NCBI RefSeq assembly: GCF_008365385.1
Contig: NZ_QOVF01000001.1
Location: 806,001-870,000 of the forward strand
Length of the DNA: 64,000 nucleotides
Direction of reading: 5' to 3'
Source of the DNA: Halopseudomonas laoshanensis
Lineage (GTDB): Bacteria > Pseudomonadota > Gammaproteobacteria > Pseudomonadales > Pseudomonadaceae
The notes below the pieces were generated by a model, which was not told where the DNA came from, did no database searches, and was given only the letters and a program-made list of their open reading frames with translations. This document shows, one piece after another, positions 1 through 8,891 of this stretch; within the stretch, counting starts at the first letter, position 1, and each line of letters begins with the position of its first letter. A program made the position numbers and the translations under genes.

Positions 1-1
1 A

Positions 2-244
2 TTTGAAATTTGCCCCACGCTCGATCTGCGAATCGACTACATGCATCCTGCCGAGCCGGGTAAGGCAATTTACGGTTTTGCCGAATGTTATCGAATTACC
101 CCTACGGTTATCTTTACCCGCGGTGTTGCCTATCAGGATGACCGTGAGCAACCTATTGCCCACGTGGTAGGGACCTTTATGCGCATGGGAAAACCGGATG
201 CGAAAGGGCAGCTGTCGCGCAAGATTGACGGAGAGACGCAATGA
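2..244 (+). CDS. PaaI-type hotdog thioesterase, 5'-truncated by window edge
   Basis: An open frame runs from the window edge to the stop at 242-244. The 80 visible residues look like the C-terminal half of a PaaI-family acyl-CoA thioesterase: a segment reading LRIDYMHPA precedes the central strands, and a run resembling HVVGTFM sits near the end. The true start lies left of the window. The stop overlaps the ATG of the next gene (ATGA at 241-244), so the two are translationally coupled. The next gene is of the same fold, so these may be two halves of a heteromeric enzyme or a duplicated pair. The substrate cannot be read from sequence. Confidence 0.7.
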   Translation, partial: FEICPTLDLRIDYMHPAEPGKAIYGFAECYRITPTVIFTRGVAYQDDREQPIAHVVGTFMRMGKPDAKGQLSRKIDGETQ

Positions 245-687
245 CCTTGACTACCGCGCAAATCGAGCAGTTGGTGCGTGAGGCGCATGACTCGGGGAAT
301 TTCGCTCCCTTGGTAGCAAGCATTCCATACGCCAGCACCATAGGTCTGCAGGTGTTGAGGCTGGGTGAAGAAGTGGTATTTCATCTGCCGATTGCCAAAG
401 ACAATATAGGCAATCCGGTTCTGCCAGCGTTGCATGGTGGCGTGATCGCCGGCTTTATGGAACAGGCAGCCATGCTGCATTTGATGATCTCGATGAGCAG
501 CTCGAGCTTTCCAAAGATAATCGATTTCTCCATCGATTATCTGCGTGCCGGTCTCTACAAAGACACTTATGCCACCTGTCAGGTATGGCGTCAGGGTAGG
601 CGAGTGGGTAATGTGGCAATAACTGCCTGGCAAACACGCTCGAATGAACCAATAGCCACCGCCCGGGCGCATTTCAAGCTGGATTGA
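241..687 (+). CDS. PaaI family thioesterase (hotdog fold)
   Basis: 148 aa, a usual length for single-domain hotdog thioesterases that hydrolyse acyl-CoA thioesters in the cytoplasm. Visible features are the segment LHGGVIAGFMEQAAML (about residues 61-76), where PaaI members carry the HGG motif and the start of the hot-dog helix, and an IDYLRAG strand later. The start ATG overlaps the upstream stop. It therefore forms an operon with the partial thioesterase at the window edge. The fold call is secure; the acyl substrate is unknown. Confidence 0.8.
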   Translation: MTLTTAQIEQLVREAHDSGNFAPLVASIPYASTIGLQVLRLGEEVVFHLPIAKDNIGNPVLPALHGGVIAGFMEQAAMLHLMISMSSSSFPKIIDFSIDYLRAGLYKDTYATCQVWRQGRRVGNVAITAWQTRSNEPIATARAHFKLD

Positions 688-767
688 CCGCCGCTGGCGA
701 TGATTGTCTTCATCCGCGACGGGCACGTCAGTTCCAGAGACCACCTACGCATCGGGAAAGTGCAGAC

Positions 768-1775
768 ATGGACGCCTTGTTGATCGTCAGCGGTATTGTC
801 GCAGTGCTGATTGGCTGGATCTGGCTGGCGTTGCAAGCACGAAACCTGAGCCTGGGCCTGCTGTTGCTGGCGATTTTCCTACCGCTGGTAACCTTGTTTT
901 TGCGCCGCCGCGGTTATGCATTGATGCCGCGACTACTAATGTTCGTCGGGCTGTTATTAATATTCGCCGGCGGCGCCTGGTTATACCGTGATCAACCCGA
1001 ACGCTTTGATTCATTGCTCGCCGGCGACTGGCTTGCGCGTCCATCGGCTCACCAGCTCGAAGGCGAGCTGATGGGTCAGCGGTTTGTGCCTGACCGTGCT
1101 TACTGGAAAGCTCAGGAACTGATACTGGAGGAGGGCGAGGACCAACGCGTACGGCGCTCGCTCAGCATTCGCTTTGCCAACACCCCAGACCTATTGCGCC
1201 AACGCAGAATAGAACGTTTGCCCGGCGATGAGGGCGCGGGTCCGGAACTGGTTTTGCAGTGGTATACCGGCGCGCTGGAAGCACCGGGATTGCGGCGGGT
1301 GGCGGACGATTATACCTTGAGTCTGGATTTCGCTCCGCAAGCCGACGGGCGCACTCGGGTGAATATTCATCTGCATCTGCCGAGCCCGGAAGCCACGCGG
1401 GTAACCGGGGAAGTCTGGCTTGAGGACACACCTGGCTGGCTCAAGGCGCTGCAACCTCTGGAAGCTAAGCCAGCGCGTGCCTCAGCTGTTAGTCGCCCGG
1501 CAGTCCAGCGTCCTGTTCAGGTGCCGGTAGCGCCGCAACTGGGCGACTGGCAGACGGTCAGCCTGCTGGCCCTGCTGGATGAGCCGGAATTATTTATCGA
1601 CCAGAACATCAGGCTGACCACGGTCACGGCCCGGGTGTACGAAGGTCGATTGAAAGCAGTCAGTGGTGACCAGCGCGTCGTCATAGCGCAGCCGCGCGGT
1701 CCCAATCAGGTGGATTATCATTTTCACCCGCTGGATATTCGCAGTCTGGAAGTGCGCTATCGTTCCAGGCGGTGA
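768..1775 (+). CDS. Conserved hypothetical membrane protein upstream of htpG
   Basis: 335 aa from the ATG at 768. An in-frame start at 684 would add 28 polar residues before the first membrane segment and is unlikely. Residues 1-75 hold about three hydrophobic segments separated by short arginine-rich turns. The remaining 260 residues are soluble, rich in Arg and Pro, with a proline-rich linker near residue 250. No enzymatic motif was recognised. It has been seen next to htpG in pseudomonads, but no function can be assigned. Its stop codon (1773-1775) is directly followed by the htpG heat-shock promoter. Confidence 0.65.
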   Translation: MDALLIVSGIVAVLIGWIWLALQARNLSLGLLLLAIFLPLVTLFLRRRGYALMPRLLMFVGLLLIFAGGAWLYRDQPERFDSLLAGDWLARPSAHQLEGELMGQRFVPDRAYWKAQELILEEGEDQRVRRSLSIRFANTPDLLRQRRIERLPGDEGAGPELVLQWYTGALEAPGLRRVADDYTLSLDFAPQADGRTRVNIHLHLPSPEATRVTGEVWLEDTPGWLKALQPLEAKPARASAVSRPAVQRPVQVPVAPQLGDWQTVSLLALLDEPELFIDQNIRLTTVTARVYEGRLKAVSGDQRVVIAQPRGPNQVDYHFHPLDIRSLEVRYRSRR

Positions 1776-1803
1776 CTTGAATTATCCGCAGTTGTCCCCA
1801 TTA
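1776..1803 (+). promoter_or_regulatory. Sigma-32 (RpoH) heat-shock promoter of htpG
   Basis: CTTGAA at 1776-1781 and CCCCAT at 1796-1801, separated by 14 nt, match the RpoH -35 and -10 consensus (CTTGAAA / CCCCAT). The element begins at the base after the upstream stop codon. The expected transcript start is near 1808, about 120 nt before the htpG ATG. htpG is a classical RpoH target, which supports the call. Confidence 0.8.
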
Positions 1804-1814
1804 AAGGCCCATCA

Positions 1815-1844
1815 GCTCGTTAGCGAATGCGTTCGCTAACGAGC
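1815..1844 (+). other. Perfect hairpin at the 5' end of the htpG transcript
   Basis: A perfect 13-bp stem (GCTCGTTAGCGAA and its complement) closes a TGCG loop. It lies 11 bases downstream of the -10 element, so it would sit close to the 5' end of the heat-shock mRNA. No T-tract follows, so it is not a standard terminator for the upstream gene. A role as mRNA-stabilising 5' stem or as a dyad operator is possible but unproven. Confidence 0.6.
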
Positions 1845-1930
1845 ATTCTGTCATTGCCTTATCGACCTTTCACGGATCTGTAAGCCTTGACTGAAACATG
1901 CCTTGAGAAACCAAAGGGAGACAACCAAAG

Positions 1931-3835
1931 ATGACCGTGGAAGCCCATAAGGAAACGCTCGGATTTCAGACAGAAGTGAAACAGCTGCTGCACCTGATGA
2001 TCCATTCGATGTATTCGAACAAGGAGATCTTTCTCCGCGAGCTGATTTCCAACGCCTCTGATGCATCCGACAAGCTGCGTTTTGAAGCGATTGCCAAGCC
2101 CGAGCTGCTGGAAGATCAACCGAACATCGGTATCCGCATCAGCTCGGATGAAACCGCCAACACGCTGACCATCGAAGACAATGGCATCGGCATGTCCCGC
2201 GAAGAAGTAATCGAGAACCTGGGCACCATCGCCAAGTCTGGCACCGCCGCGTTTATGCAACAGCTCACCGGTGACCAGAAGAAGGATGCCAGTTTGATCG
2301 GCCAGTTCGGCGTAGGCTTCTACAGCGCCTTTATCGTTGCTGACAAGGTAGAAGTATTCACCCGCCGTGCGGGCCTGGATAACGCCGAAGGTGTGCGCTG
2401 GGAGTCTGCAGGCGAGGGCGAGTTTACTATCGAGAACGTCGCCAAGGCGGAACGCGGTACGCGTATTGTGCTGCACCTGAAGGCCGCCGAGTCCGAGTTT
2501 GCCGATGGCTGGCGTCTGCGCAATGTGGTGAAGAAATACTCCGATCACATTTCCTTGCCGATTGAATTGCCCAAACAACATATGGGCGACGACAAGGACA
2601 AGCCAGCCGAGCTGGAATGGGAAACCGTCAACCGCGCCAGTGCACTCTGGACCCGCGCTCGCACTGAGGTGAAGGACGAGGAATATCAGGAGTTCTACAA
2701 GCATGTGGCCCATGACTTCGAGAACCCGTTGAGCTGGAGCCATAACAAGGTTGAAGGCAAACTCGAGTACACCAGCCTGCTGTACGTACCGGGCCGCGCG
2801 CCCTTTGATCTCTACCAGCGTGAAGCTCCACGCGGCCTGAAACTGTACGTGCAACGTGTGTTTATCATGGATGACGCCGAACAGTTCCTGCCGTTGTACC
2901 TGCGCTTTATCAAAGGGGTAGTCGATTCCAATGATCTGTCGCTGAACGTCTCGCGCGAGATCCTGCAGAAAGATCCGGCGATCGACAGCATGAAGTCGGC
3001 GCTGACCAAGCGCGTGTTGGATATGCTGGAAAAGCTGGCGAAGAAAGAGCCCGAGCAGTACGCCACTTTCTGGAAAAACTTCGGCAGCGTGCTGAAAGAA
3101 GGCCCGGCAGAAGATTTTGCCAACCGCGAAAAAATTGCCAGCCTGTTGCGCTTTGCGTCTACCCAGCAAAATGATGATAGCGAAGTAGTCGGCCTCGACG
3201 CCTATATCGAACGCATGCAGGAAGGGCAGGACAAGATCTACTACCTGACCGGTGAGCGTTACAACCAGGTGAAGAACAGCCCGCACCTGGAGATCTTCCG
3301 CAAGAAAGGCATCGAAGTGCTGCTACTCACCGATCGTATCGACGAGTGGCTGATGAGCCATTTGAGCGATTACCAGGGCAAGACCTTCGTGGATATCGCC
3401 CGCGGTGATCTGGATCTGGGCAAGCTCGAGGCTGATGAAGACAAACAGGCCCAGGAAGAAGCGGCCAAGGCCAAGGCTGATCTGGTACAGCGCATCAAGG
3501 CTGTGCTCAACGACAGCGTTGAAGACGTCAAAGTCTCGCACCGTCTGACTGATTCACCGGCGGTATTGGTGATCAACGAAGATGGCATGGGCTTGCAGAT
3601 GCGCAAGATCCTTGAAGCGACCGGGCAGCCTGCACCGGAAAGCAAACCAATCATGGAAATCAACCCGGCGCACCCGCTGCTGGAGAAGCTCGATCAGGAG
3701 CAGGATGAAGCGCGCTTCGGCGATCTTAGCCACATCCTGTTCGATCAGGCGGCGCTGGCGGCCGGCGAAAGTTTGCAGGATCCGGGTGCTTATGTGCGGC
3801 GCTTGAATGCCCTGCTGGTAGAACTTAGCAAGTAG
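1931..3835 (+). CDS. htpG: Molecular chaperone HtpG (Hsp90)
   Basis: 634 aa, the normal bacterial Hsp90 length. The N-terminal GHKL ATPase carries NASDASDKL (near residue 41), DNGIGM (near 82) and [11 protein letters not shown] (near 121). The middle domain has SLNVSRE, with the catalytic arginine region, and the C-terminal dimerisation domain follows. It is a cytoplasmic ATP-dependent chaperone that remodels client proteins, usually with DnaK. Start ATG at 1931 is preceded by AGGGAG at a 10-nt distance. Regulation is by the sigma-32 promoter at 1776-1803, and a strong intrinsic terminator closes the unit, so htpG is monocistronic. Confidence 0.98.
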   Translation: MTVEAHKETLGFQTEVKQLLHLMIHSMYSNKEIFLRELISNASDASDKLRFEAIAKPELLEDQPNIGIRISSDETANTLTIEDNGIGMSREEVIENLGTIAKSGTAAFMQQLTGDQKKDASLIGQFGVGFYSAFIVADKVEVFTRRAGLDNAEGVRWESAGEGEFTIENVAKAERGTRIVLHLKAAESEFADGWRLRNVVKKYSDHISLPIELPKQHMGDDKDKPAELEWETVNRASALWTRARTEVKDEEYQEFYKHVAHDFENPLSWSHNKVEGKLEYTSLLYVPGRAPFDLYQREAPRGLKLYVQRVFIMDDAEQFLPLYLRFIKGVVDSNDLSLNVSREILQKDPAIDSMKSALTKRVLDMLEKLAKKEPEQYATFWKNFGSVLKEGPAEDFANREKIASLLRFASTQQNDDSEVVGLDAYIERMQEGQDKIYYLTGERYNQVKNSPHLEIFRKKGIEVLLLTDRIDEWLMSHLSDYQGKTFVDIARGDLDLGKLEADEDKQAQEEAAKAKADLVQRIKAVLNDSVEDVKVSHRLTDSPAVLVINEDGMGLQMRKILEATGQPAPESKPIMEINPAHPLLEKLDQEQDEARFGDLSHILFDQAALAAGESLQDPGAYVRRLNALLVELSK

Positions 3836-3863
3836 GCAGCAAAAGCGGTACACGTGTGAACCA

Positions 3864-3897
3864 GGCCCAGTCGTTCCGATGACTGGGCCTTTTTATT
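3864..3897 (+). terminator. Intrinsic terminator of htpG
   Basis: Perfect 9-bp stem GGCCCAGTC / GACTGGGCC (3864-3889) with an 8-nt loop, followed by TTTTTATT. It lies 28 nt after the htpG stop. Confidence 0.9.
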
Positions 3898-4013
3898 GGC
3901 CAATGCAAATGGCGACAGGATGTGACAACTCCCCGCACCACCGCGCTAAACGTCTATGCTTGCAGACAGCCACCTTCAACACCGCAAAACATTTAGCCTG
4001 TGAGGAAGCCGAT

Positions 4014-4790
4014 ATGAGAAAGACCCTGACCACCATGATGATGCTTGGCGCCGCCGGTATGGCCCATGCCGAGATGGTAACCCAGCCTGTCGCCTACGAG
4101 ATTGATGGCGAGGCCTACGAGGGCGTGCTGGTCTACGATGGCTCGGTGGAAGACAAGCGCCCGGGCTTGCTGATGGTGCCCAACTGGATGGGCATGACCG
4201 AGAACTCACTGAAGAAAGCCTACCGTGCTGGCGGCTCAGATTACGTGGTGTTTGTTGCTGATATGTATGGCAAGGCCGTGCGCCCGACTAATGCCGACGA
4301 AGCCAAAGAGGCGGCCACCTTTGTTCGCTCGGATCGGCCGCTGATGCGCAAACGTATTAATGCGGCATTGGACGTATTCAAACAAAGTGATCTAGCGGTG
4401 TTGGACAGTTCAAAAATGGGCGCTATCGGCTTTTGCTTTGGCGGTGGTGTAGTGCTGGAGCTGGCACGTTCGGGTACCGAAATCGACGGCGTGGTGTCCT
4501 TCCACGGTAATCTGGATACACCGGATGCCAGCGATGCCAAGGCGATCAAAACCCCGGTATTGGTCCTTAACGGCGCCGACGATCCTGCGGTGCCTGCCGA
4601 ACAGATCCGCGCGTTCGAAAAAGAGATGCGTGATGCCGAGGTGGATTGGCAGTTCGTGAACTATGGCGGGGCGGTGCATTCCTTTACCGATCCTACAGCA
4701 GCTAACCCGGGACGTAACGAATACCACCCCCAGGTGGCAGCTCGGTCATTCGCCGCCATGCAGCTGTTTTTCGCCGAAACCATGGAGTAA
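4014..4790 (+). CDS. Exported dienelactone hydrolase family protein
   Basis: 258 aa from the ATG at 4014, chosen because it gives a signal peptide (Lys/Arg start, Met/Leu core, cleavage after MAHA) and has GAGGAA 8 nt upstream. A longer in-frame start at 3879 would overlap the htpG terminator. The alpha/beta hydrolase core carries the family nucleophile elbow GFCFGGG with cysteine, then the Asp in NGADDPAVP and the His in GAVHSFT, giving the Cys-Asp-His triad of dienelactone hydrolases. An export signal is unusual for the canonical catabolic enzyme, so this is probably a general periplasmic hydrolase. Substrate unknown. Confidence 0.85.
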   Translation: MRKTLTTMMMLGAAGMAHAEMVTQPVAYEIDGEAYEGVLVYDGSVEDKRPGLLMVPNWMGMTENSLKKAYRAGGSDYVVFVADMYGKAVRPTNADEAKEAATFVRSDRPLMRKRINAALDVFKQSDLAVLDSSKMGAIGFCFGGGVVLELARSGTEIDGVVSFHGNLDTPDASDAKAIKTPVLVLNGADDPAVPAEQIRAFEKEMRDAEVDWQFVNYGGAVHSFTDPTAANPGRNEYHPQVAARSFAAMQLFFAETME

Positions 4791-5076
4791 AACGGGCCAA
4801 GCCAGAGGCTTATTCACGGTGGTGATGACACGTACTTGCGCTCAGTGTGGCTGTGTTATCACACCGTGGTCTGGCTGCAAAGCGCGACAGGGCTTAGCGA
4901 TTGGCAAACCCGTTGGGGCTTTTTGCAGCTCACGACGGCTCTGGCGGGCACTTTAGAGCCTATGCCCATTTGCGATTTCAGACGGCATAATGGAGGCCGT
5001 CCTTAACGGCGCACTGCAACGGTGTGTACCGTCAATTGACCTAAAAGAATAATTTCAACGTCACGGAGAGTCTGTT
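4791..5076. other. 286-bp gap with a long imperfect hairpin
   Basis: No gene seen. The gap holds an extended imperfect inverted repeat. AGCCAGA (4800-4806) pairs with TCTGGCT (4870-4876), and 4815-4831 pairs with 4853-4868 (CACGGTG...GTGAT.ACAC against its complement with a one-base slip). A shorter stem GACGGC / GCCGTC lies near 4980-5000. A weak CCC-GTT-GGG hairpin followed by CTTTTT is at about 4909-4924. It could be a terminator for the upstream gene plus leader structure for the permease. No known riboswitch was recognised. Confidence 0.4.
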
Positions 5077-6426
5077 ATGTCCAAACCCGAATTGCCCGGT
5101 TGGCGCTGGGGCCCTTTCACGTTCCGCATGCCGTTCTACCACACCCGACTTTATTGGCAGGAGGCGATGCAGGGGCTGTTTGTCGCAGCGGCGACAGGCT
5201 TGGCGTTGGTGCCGTTGATGATGGAGTTCTTCGGGCTCGGATTTGAAGAAGCTGTAGCGGTGTCGATGATCCACTCTGCGATCATTGCTTCGGCCATCAT
5301 TGTATTCGGTGAACCCTACGCGCCCGGGTGGATTACCCCCGCATTGCCCCTGGTGCTGGCCTATGTGCTCGGCGGTTACGATGACCCTGCTTCGCGTTGG
5401 CAGGCGATGACGGCGCTATCGCTTAATTTCGCTGCGTTGCTGTTTATTCTGGGTATTTCCGGGCTGGGCAAGAAATTCGTGCTTTGGCTGCCTGATACGC
5501 TCAAGGCCGGTATCATCCTCGGCGCTGCGATCGCGGCACTCAAACGCGTATTTATCGACGACGCCGAGCGCTTTTTGCTGCAGCAACCTATCGCCATTAC
5601 GCTGGCCTGCGCTGTGTGTCTGATCTTTGCCTTCTCGCTGCCGATGGCGAAGCTCAAGGCCAAATACAAGGTGTTTGCCATCATTGGGGCACTGGGTCTG
5701 CTGCCGGGCTTTATTATCGCTGCTGCCGTTGGCCCCCTGGTTGGCGAAGTATCCTACGACATTCAGTGGGGTATTCTGATTCCGCCGGTAGGCGCCGCCT
5801 GGGCACAGATGTCGCCCTTTGCGATTGGCTGGCCAAGTCTGGAAATGTTCCTCCAAGGCATTCCGTTGGCGATCATTACCTACGTAATTCTGTTTGGCGA
5901 TATGGTTACCGGTAATGAGGTGATTCGTGATGGCCTGACTGCTCGGCATGACGAACACATCGATATCAATCCAACCCGTACACACATTTCTGTGGCGATC
6001 CGCAACGCGGTAATGGGTGTGACTGCTCCTTTCTTCCCGACCCAGGGCACCATGTGGACCGGTGTTCAGGTGATTATTGTGCAGCGCTGGAAGCTGGGCA
6101 TCGAAAACATGAACAGCTTGCATAGCGGTCTGGCCTCCTATTACCTGATGGGTCTGCCAATCATGTTCTTCCTGCTGCCTCTGCTTACCGGGCTACAACC
6201 TTTGTTGGGCATCGCGCTGTCACTAACCCTGGTTCTGACCGGTTTCGCCTGCGCCTATGTGGCTATGGCCATTCCACAGAACAACACCGCGCGGGGTACG
6301 GTAGTGCTGATTGGTGCTGCCCTGGCCTTCTTCGAGCCGTGGATCGGCCTGACCTTCGGTGTGCTGGCAACCCTGTTGCTGGTCGGTTGGGACGTCAACC
6401 GCGATCCGATTCCGCACGAGGACTAA
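5077..6426 (+). CDS. NCS2-like (xanthine/uracil-type) permease family membrane protein
   Basis: 449 aa with about 12 hydrophobic segments across the whole length and short loops. It has the layout of the nucleobase-cation symporter-2 / SLC23 superfamily, including a re-entrant-like segment near NAVMGVTAPFFPTQGTMWTG and a polar FGDMVTGNEVIRDGLTA stretch. The start ATG has GGAGAG 6 nt upstream. It is diverged from biochemically known uracil and xanthine permeases, so the substrate is not assigned. It stands alone, with a structured 286-bp gap before it and an inverted repeat after it. Confidence 0.6.
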   Translation: MSKPELPGWRWGPFTFRMPFYHTRLYWQEAMQGLFVAAATGLALVPLMMEFFGLGFEEAVAVSMIHSAIIASAIIVFGEPYAPGWITPALPLVLAYVLGGYDDPASRWQAMTALSLNFAALLFILGISGLGKKFVLWLPDTLKAGIILGAAIAALKRVFIDDAERFLLQQPIAITLACAVCLIFAFSLPMAKLKAKYKVFAIIGALGLLPGFIIAAAVGPLVGEVSYDIQWGILIPPVGAAWAQMSPFAIGWPSLEMFLQGIPLAIITYVILFGDMVTGNEVIRDGLTARHDEHIDINPTRTHISVAIRNAVMGVTAPFFPTQGTMWTGVQVIIVQRWKLGIENMNSLHSGLASYYLMGLPIMFFLLPLLTGLQPLLGIALSLTLVLTGFACAYVAMAIPQNNTARGTVVLIGAALAFFEPWIGLTFGVLATLLLVGWDVNRDPIPHED

Positions 6427-6448
6427 GCGCTAGGAGCGCGCGCTTCGA

Positions 6449-6528
6449 GTCTGAAGCTGGAAGCATGAAGTCGCACGTGAGCCCTGGAGGGTTTCCGTGT
6501 AACCTCATGCTCTTCCAGCTCTCAGTCT
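6449..6528. repeat. Imperfect inverted repeat downstream of the permease
   Basis: The segment around AGCTGGAAGCATGA (6455-6468) recurs as its complement with small insertions at 6505-6520 (TCATGCTCTTCCAGCT). Outer arms AGTCTGA and CAGTCT extend the symmetry. It may be a decayed repeat element or a weak transcription stop. No T-tract is seen. Confidence 0.4.
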
Positions 6529-6538
6529 AAGGTTTCCA

Positions 6539-8329
6539 TTGCGCCCCAATTCCGATAATCAATACGATGGTGGGCCGGTCAACTGGCGCATCATGACCAG
6601 TCTGATTCCCTATCTCAGCGAGTTCCGTGGCCGCGTCGCATTGGCCATGGGCTTTCTGCTGGTCGCCAAATTGGCCGGCGTAGCAGTGCCCTGGGCACTG
6701 AAGCTGATCGTAGAGCATTTCGAGGCGACGACCGATGCACTGGTCTTGGTGCCGGTCGCATTGCTGGCCATGTACGGCCTGTTGCGTTTCTCCAGCGTAT
6801 TTTTCTCCGAACTGCGTGATGCGGTCTTTGCCCGCGTAGCCGAGCGTGCCATGCGCCGGGTTTCGTTGCGGGTATTCGAGCATCTGCATCGGCTGGATCT
6901 GGGCTTTCATCTGGCACGCCGTACCGGCGGGCTGGCGCGGGATATTGAACGCGGCACCAGCGGCATCAGTTTTCTGCTGCGGTTTATGGTCTTCAATATC
7001 ATTCCGACCTTGCTTGAAATTGGTTTGATTGCGGTGATTCTGCTGGCCAACTTCAGCCCCATGTATGCGCTGACCGTACTGGGTTCGGTGCTGTTGTACG
7101 GTACGTTTTCGATCTGGTGTACCGAATGGCGCAACCGCTTTGTGCGCGAGAGCAACAAGCTCGACAACAGCTCCAATACCCGAGCGGTGGACAGCCTGCT
7201 GAACTACGAGACGGTCAAGTATTTCGGCAATGAGCGTTTTGAGGCGCAGGAGTACGACACGCACCTGGAGGGCTGGGAAGCAGCGCGGATGAAGAATCGT
7301 CTGTCATTGGCAGCGCTGAATTCCGGGCAGGCGCTGATCATTGCCGGGTCAGTGACGCTGATGATGTTCATGGCCGCCAACCAGGTCGCCGCTGGCGACA
7401 TGACGCTGGGTGAACTGGTGATGATCAATGCCTACATGATTCAGCTGTTCGTGCCGCTGGGCTTTCTCGGTTTTATCTACCGCGAGATCCGCGAGGCGCT
7501 AACCAACATCGAGCGTCTGTTCGGTTTGCTGGAAGCGCCGGTCAAGGTGGCTGATGCAGTAGATGCCAAACCGTTGCAGATTACCGGTGGTGCGGTGGAC
7601 TTCGACCAGGTCAGCCACGCCTACGATCCTGCCCGGCCGATTCTGCAGGATGTGGACCTGCATATTCCTGCCGGCCATACCCTGGCCATCGTCGGCCCCA
7701 GTGGCGCGGGCAAATCCACGCTGGCGCGCCTGCTGTTTCGCTTCTACGACGTCGGCGGCGGTGCGATCCGTATCGATGGGCAGGATATTCGCGACGTGAC
7801 CCAGGATAGCCTGCGCCAGGCCATCGGCGTGGTGCCGCAAGACACGGTGCTGTTCAACGACAGCATCGGCTACAACATCGCCTACGGCAAACCGGGTGCG
7901 ACAGAAGAGCAGATCTGGCAGGCGCTGCGCATGGCGCAGCTGGAAGATTTTGTCCGGCGGCTGCCCATGGGCCTGAATACCCAGGTGGGCGAGCGTGGTC
8001 TGAAGCTGTCCGGTGGCGAGAAACAACGTATTGCCATTGCGCGGGTGCTGCTGAAGAACCCACCGATTCTGATTCTCGACGAGGCCACCTCTTCGCTGGA
8101 TACCCATGCCGAGCGGCTGATTCTGGATGCCTTGAATCTGATTTCGCAAAAGCGCACCACTCTGGCCATCGCCCACCGCCTGTCGACCATCGTGCACGCT
8201 GAGCGCATTCTGGTACTGGATCAGGGGCGGGTAGTGGAGCAGGGCAGTCATGAGGAGCTGCTCGCGGCGGGCGGCGCCTACGCGCGACTCTGGGCCGATC
8301 AACAACGGGAGCAACAACCCCAAGGCTGA
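6539..8329 (+). CDS. Atm1-type ABC exporter (fused permease/ATPase)
   Basis: 596 aa half-transporter. Residues about 20-310 form the six-helix membrane domain. The nucleotide-binding domain has Walker A GPSGAGKST (near 385), Q-loop, signature LSGGEKQR (near 490), Walker B ILILDEATSSLD (near 511) and the switch His in IAHRLST. The sequence NRFVRESNKLDNSSNTRAVDSLLNYE is typical of the Atm1/HMT1 subfamily, which exports glutathione-linked compounds or heavy-metal conjugates in the inner membrane. The TTG start at 6539 is supported by TAAGG 6 nt upstream; an internal ATG at 6593 is the alternative. Confidence 0.88.
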   Translation: MRPNSDNQYDGGPVNWRIMTSLIPYLSEFRGRVALAMGFLLVAKLAGVAVPWALKLIVEHFEATTDALVLVPVALLAMYGLLRFSSVFFSELRDAVFARVAERAMRRVSLRVFEHLHRLDLGFHLARRTGGLARDIERGTSGISFLLRFMVFNIIPTLLEIGLIAVILLANFSPMYALTVLGSVLLYGTFSIWCTEWRNRFVRESNKLDNSSNTRAVDSLLNYETVKYFGNERFEAQEYDTHLEGWEAARMKNRLSLAALNSGQALIIAGSVTLMMFMAANQVAAGDMTLGELVMINAYMIQLFVPLGFLGFIYREIREALTNIERLFGLLEAPVKVADAVDAKPLQITGGAVDFDQVSHAYDPARPILQDVDLHIPAGHTLAIVGPSGAGKSTLARLLFRFYDVGGGAIRIDGQDIRDVTQDSLRQAIGVVPQDTVLFNDSIGYNIAYGKPGATEEQIWQALRMAQLEDFVRRLPMGLNTQVGERGLKLSGGEKQRIAIARVLLKNPPILILDEATSSLDTHAERLILDALNLISQKRTTLAIAHRLSTIVHAERILVLDQGRVVEQGSHEELLAAGGAYARLWADQQREQQPQG

Positions 8330-8446
8330 TCTGACTAGAACAGGGCTGCCAGCCGGGGCATAGCGCCCTTATTCTTGACACTTATGCGGCTTGAGCCAGC
8401 CGGTCAGGCGATCAAGAATGCTGCAAACAGACAGAGGAGCACGGCC

Positions 8447-8845
8447 ATGAGTAGCGTAATTGAACAGTGGCATCAGATTGTCAAACACCAGGACGCACAA
8501 GGCCTGGATGCGCTGTTGGCGGAGGATGTGGTGTTCCACTCGCCGGTGGTGCATACCCCGCAGACCGGCAAGAAAATCACCCGTCTGTATCTGATGGCAG
8601 CGATGCAGGTGCTCAATGCGCCCGGGCATTTCAGCTACCTGCGTGAAATAGAGCAGGGCAATCACGCGGTACTCGAGTTCGAAACCCTGATCGATGGCGT
8701 CAAGATCAACGGCGTGGATATGATCGAGTGGAACGATGCCGGTCAGATCATCGATTTCAAGGTCATGGTACGGCCGTTGAAAGCGATCAATGCCATTCAT
8801 CAGGCGATGGGCTCGATGCTTGAGGCGATGAAGCCAAAAAGCTGA
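8447..8845 (+). CDS. NTF2-like / SnoaL-like protein
   Basis: 132 aa from the ATG at 8447, which has AGAGGAG 7 nt upstream; an earlier in-frame start would overlap the preceding spacer. The pattern is that of the SnoaL-like NTF2 fold: an N-terminal helix with EQWHQIVKHQDAQGLDALLAEDVVFHSPV, then beta strands ending in IIDFKVMVRPLKAI. Such proteins are small ketosteroid-isomerase-like enzymes or ligand-binding domains; no catalytic pair can be assigned here. It is convergent with cobA. Confidence 0.75.
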   Translation: MSSVIEQWHQIVKHQDAQGLDALLAEDVVFHSPVVHTPQTGKKITRLYLMAAMQVLNAPGHFSYLREIEQGNHAVLEFETLIDGVKINGVDMIEWNDAGQIIDFKVMVRPLKAINAIHQAMGSMLEAMKPKS

Positions 8846-8853
8846 GACGAAGC

Positions 8854-8886
8854 CAGCAGGTCGAGCCCAGCTTGCTCGACTTGCTG
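8854..8886. terminator. Hairpin between convergent genes
   Basis: CAGCAGGTCGAGC (8854-8866) pairs with GCTCGACTTGCTG (8874-8886) with a single G-T position and a 7-nt loop. It lies exactly between the NTF2-like gene and cobA. There is no T-tract on either side, so termination efficiency is uncertain. Confidence 0.5.
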
Positions 8887-8891
8887 ACGAC

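Noticed and set aside
1815..1844. RNA thermometer for htpG
   Set aside because: The stem does not include the ribosome-binding site (about 1916-1921), so it cannot directly mask translation initiation.
4791..5076. Known purine, xanthine or c-di-GMP riboswitch before the permease
   Set aside because: None of the conserved core sequences I can recall for these classes were found; only hairpin symmetry is visible.
6430..6538. Insertion-sequence remnant between the permease and ABC genes
   Set aside because: There is an imperfect inverted repeat but no transposase fragment, and no target-site duplication could be identified.
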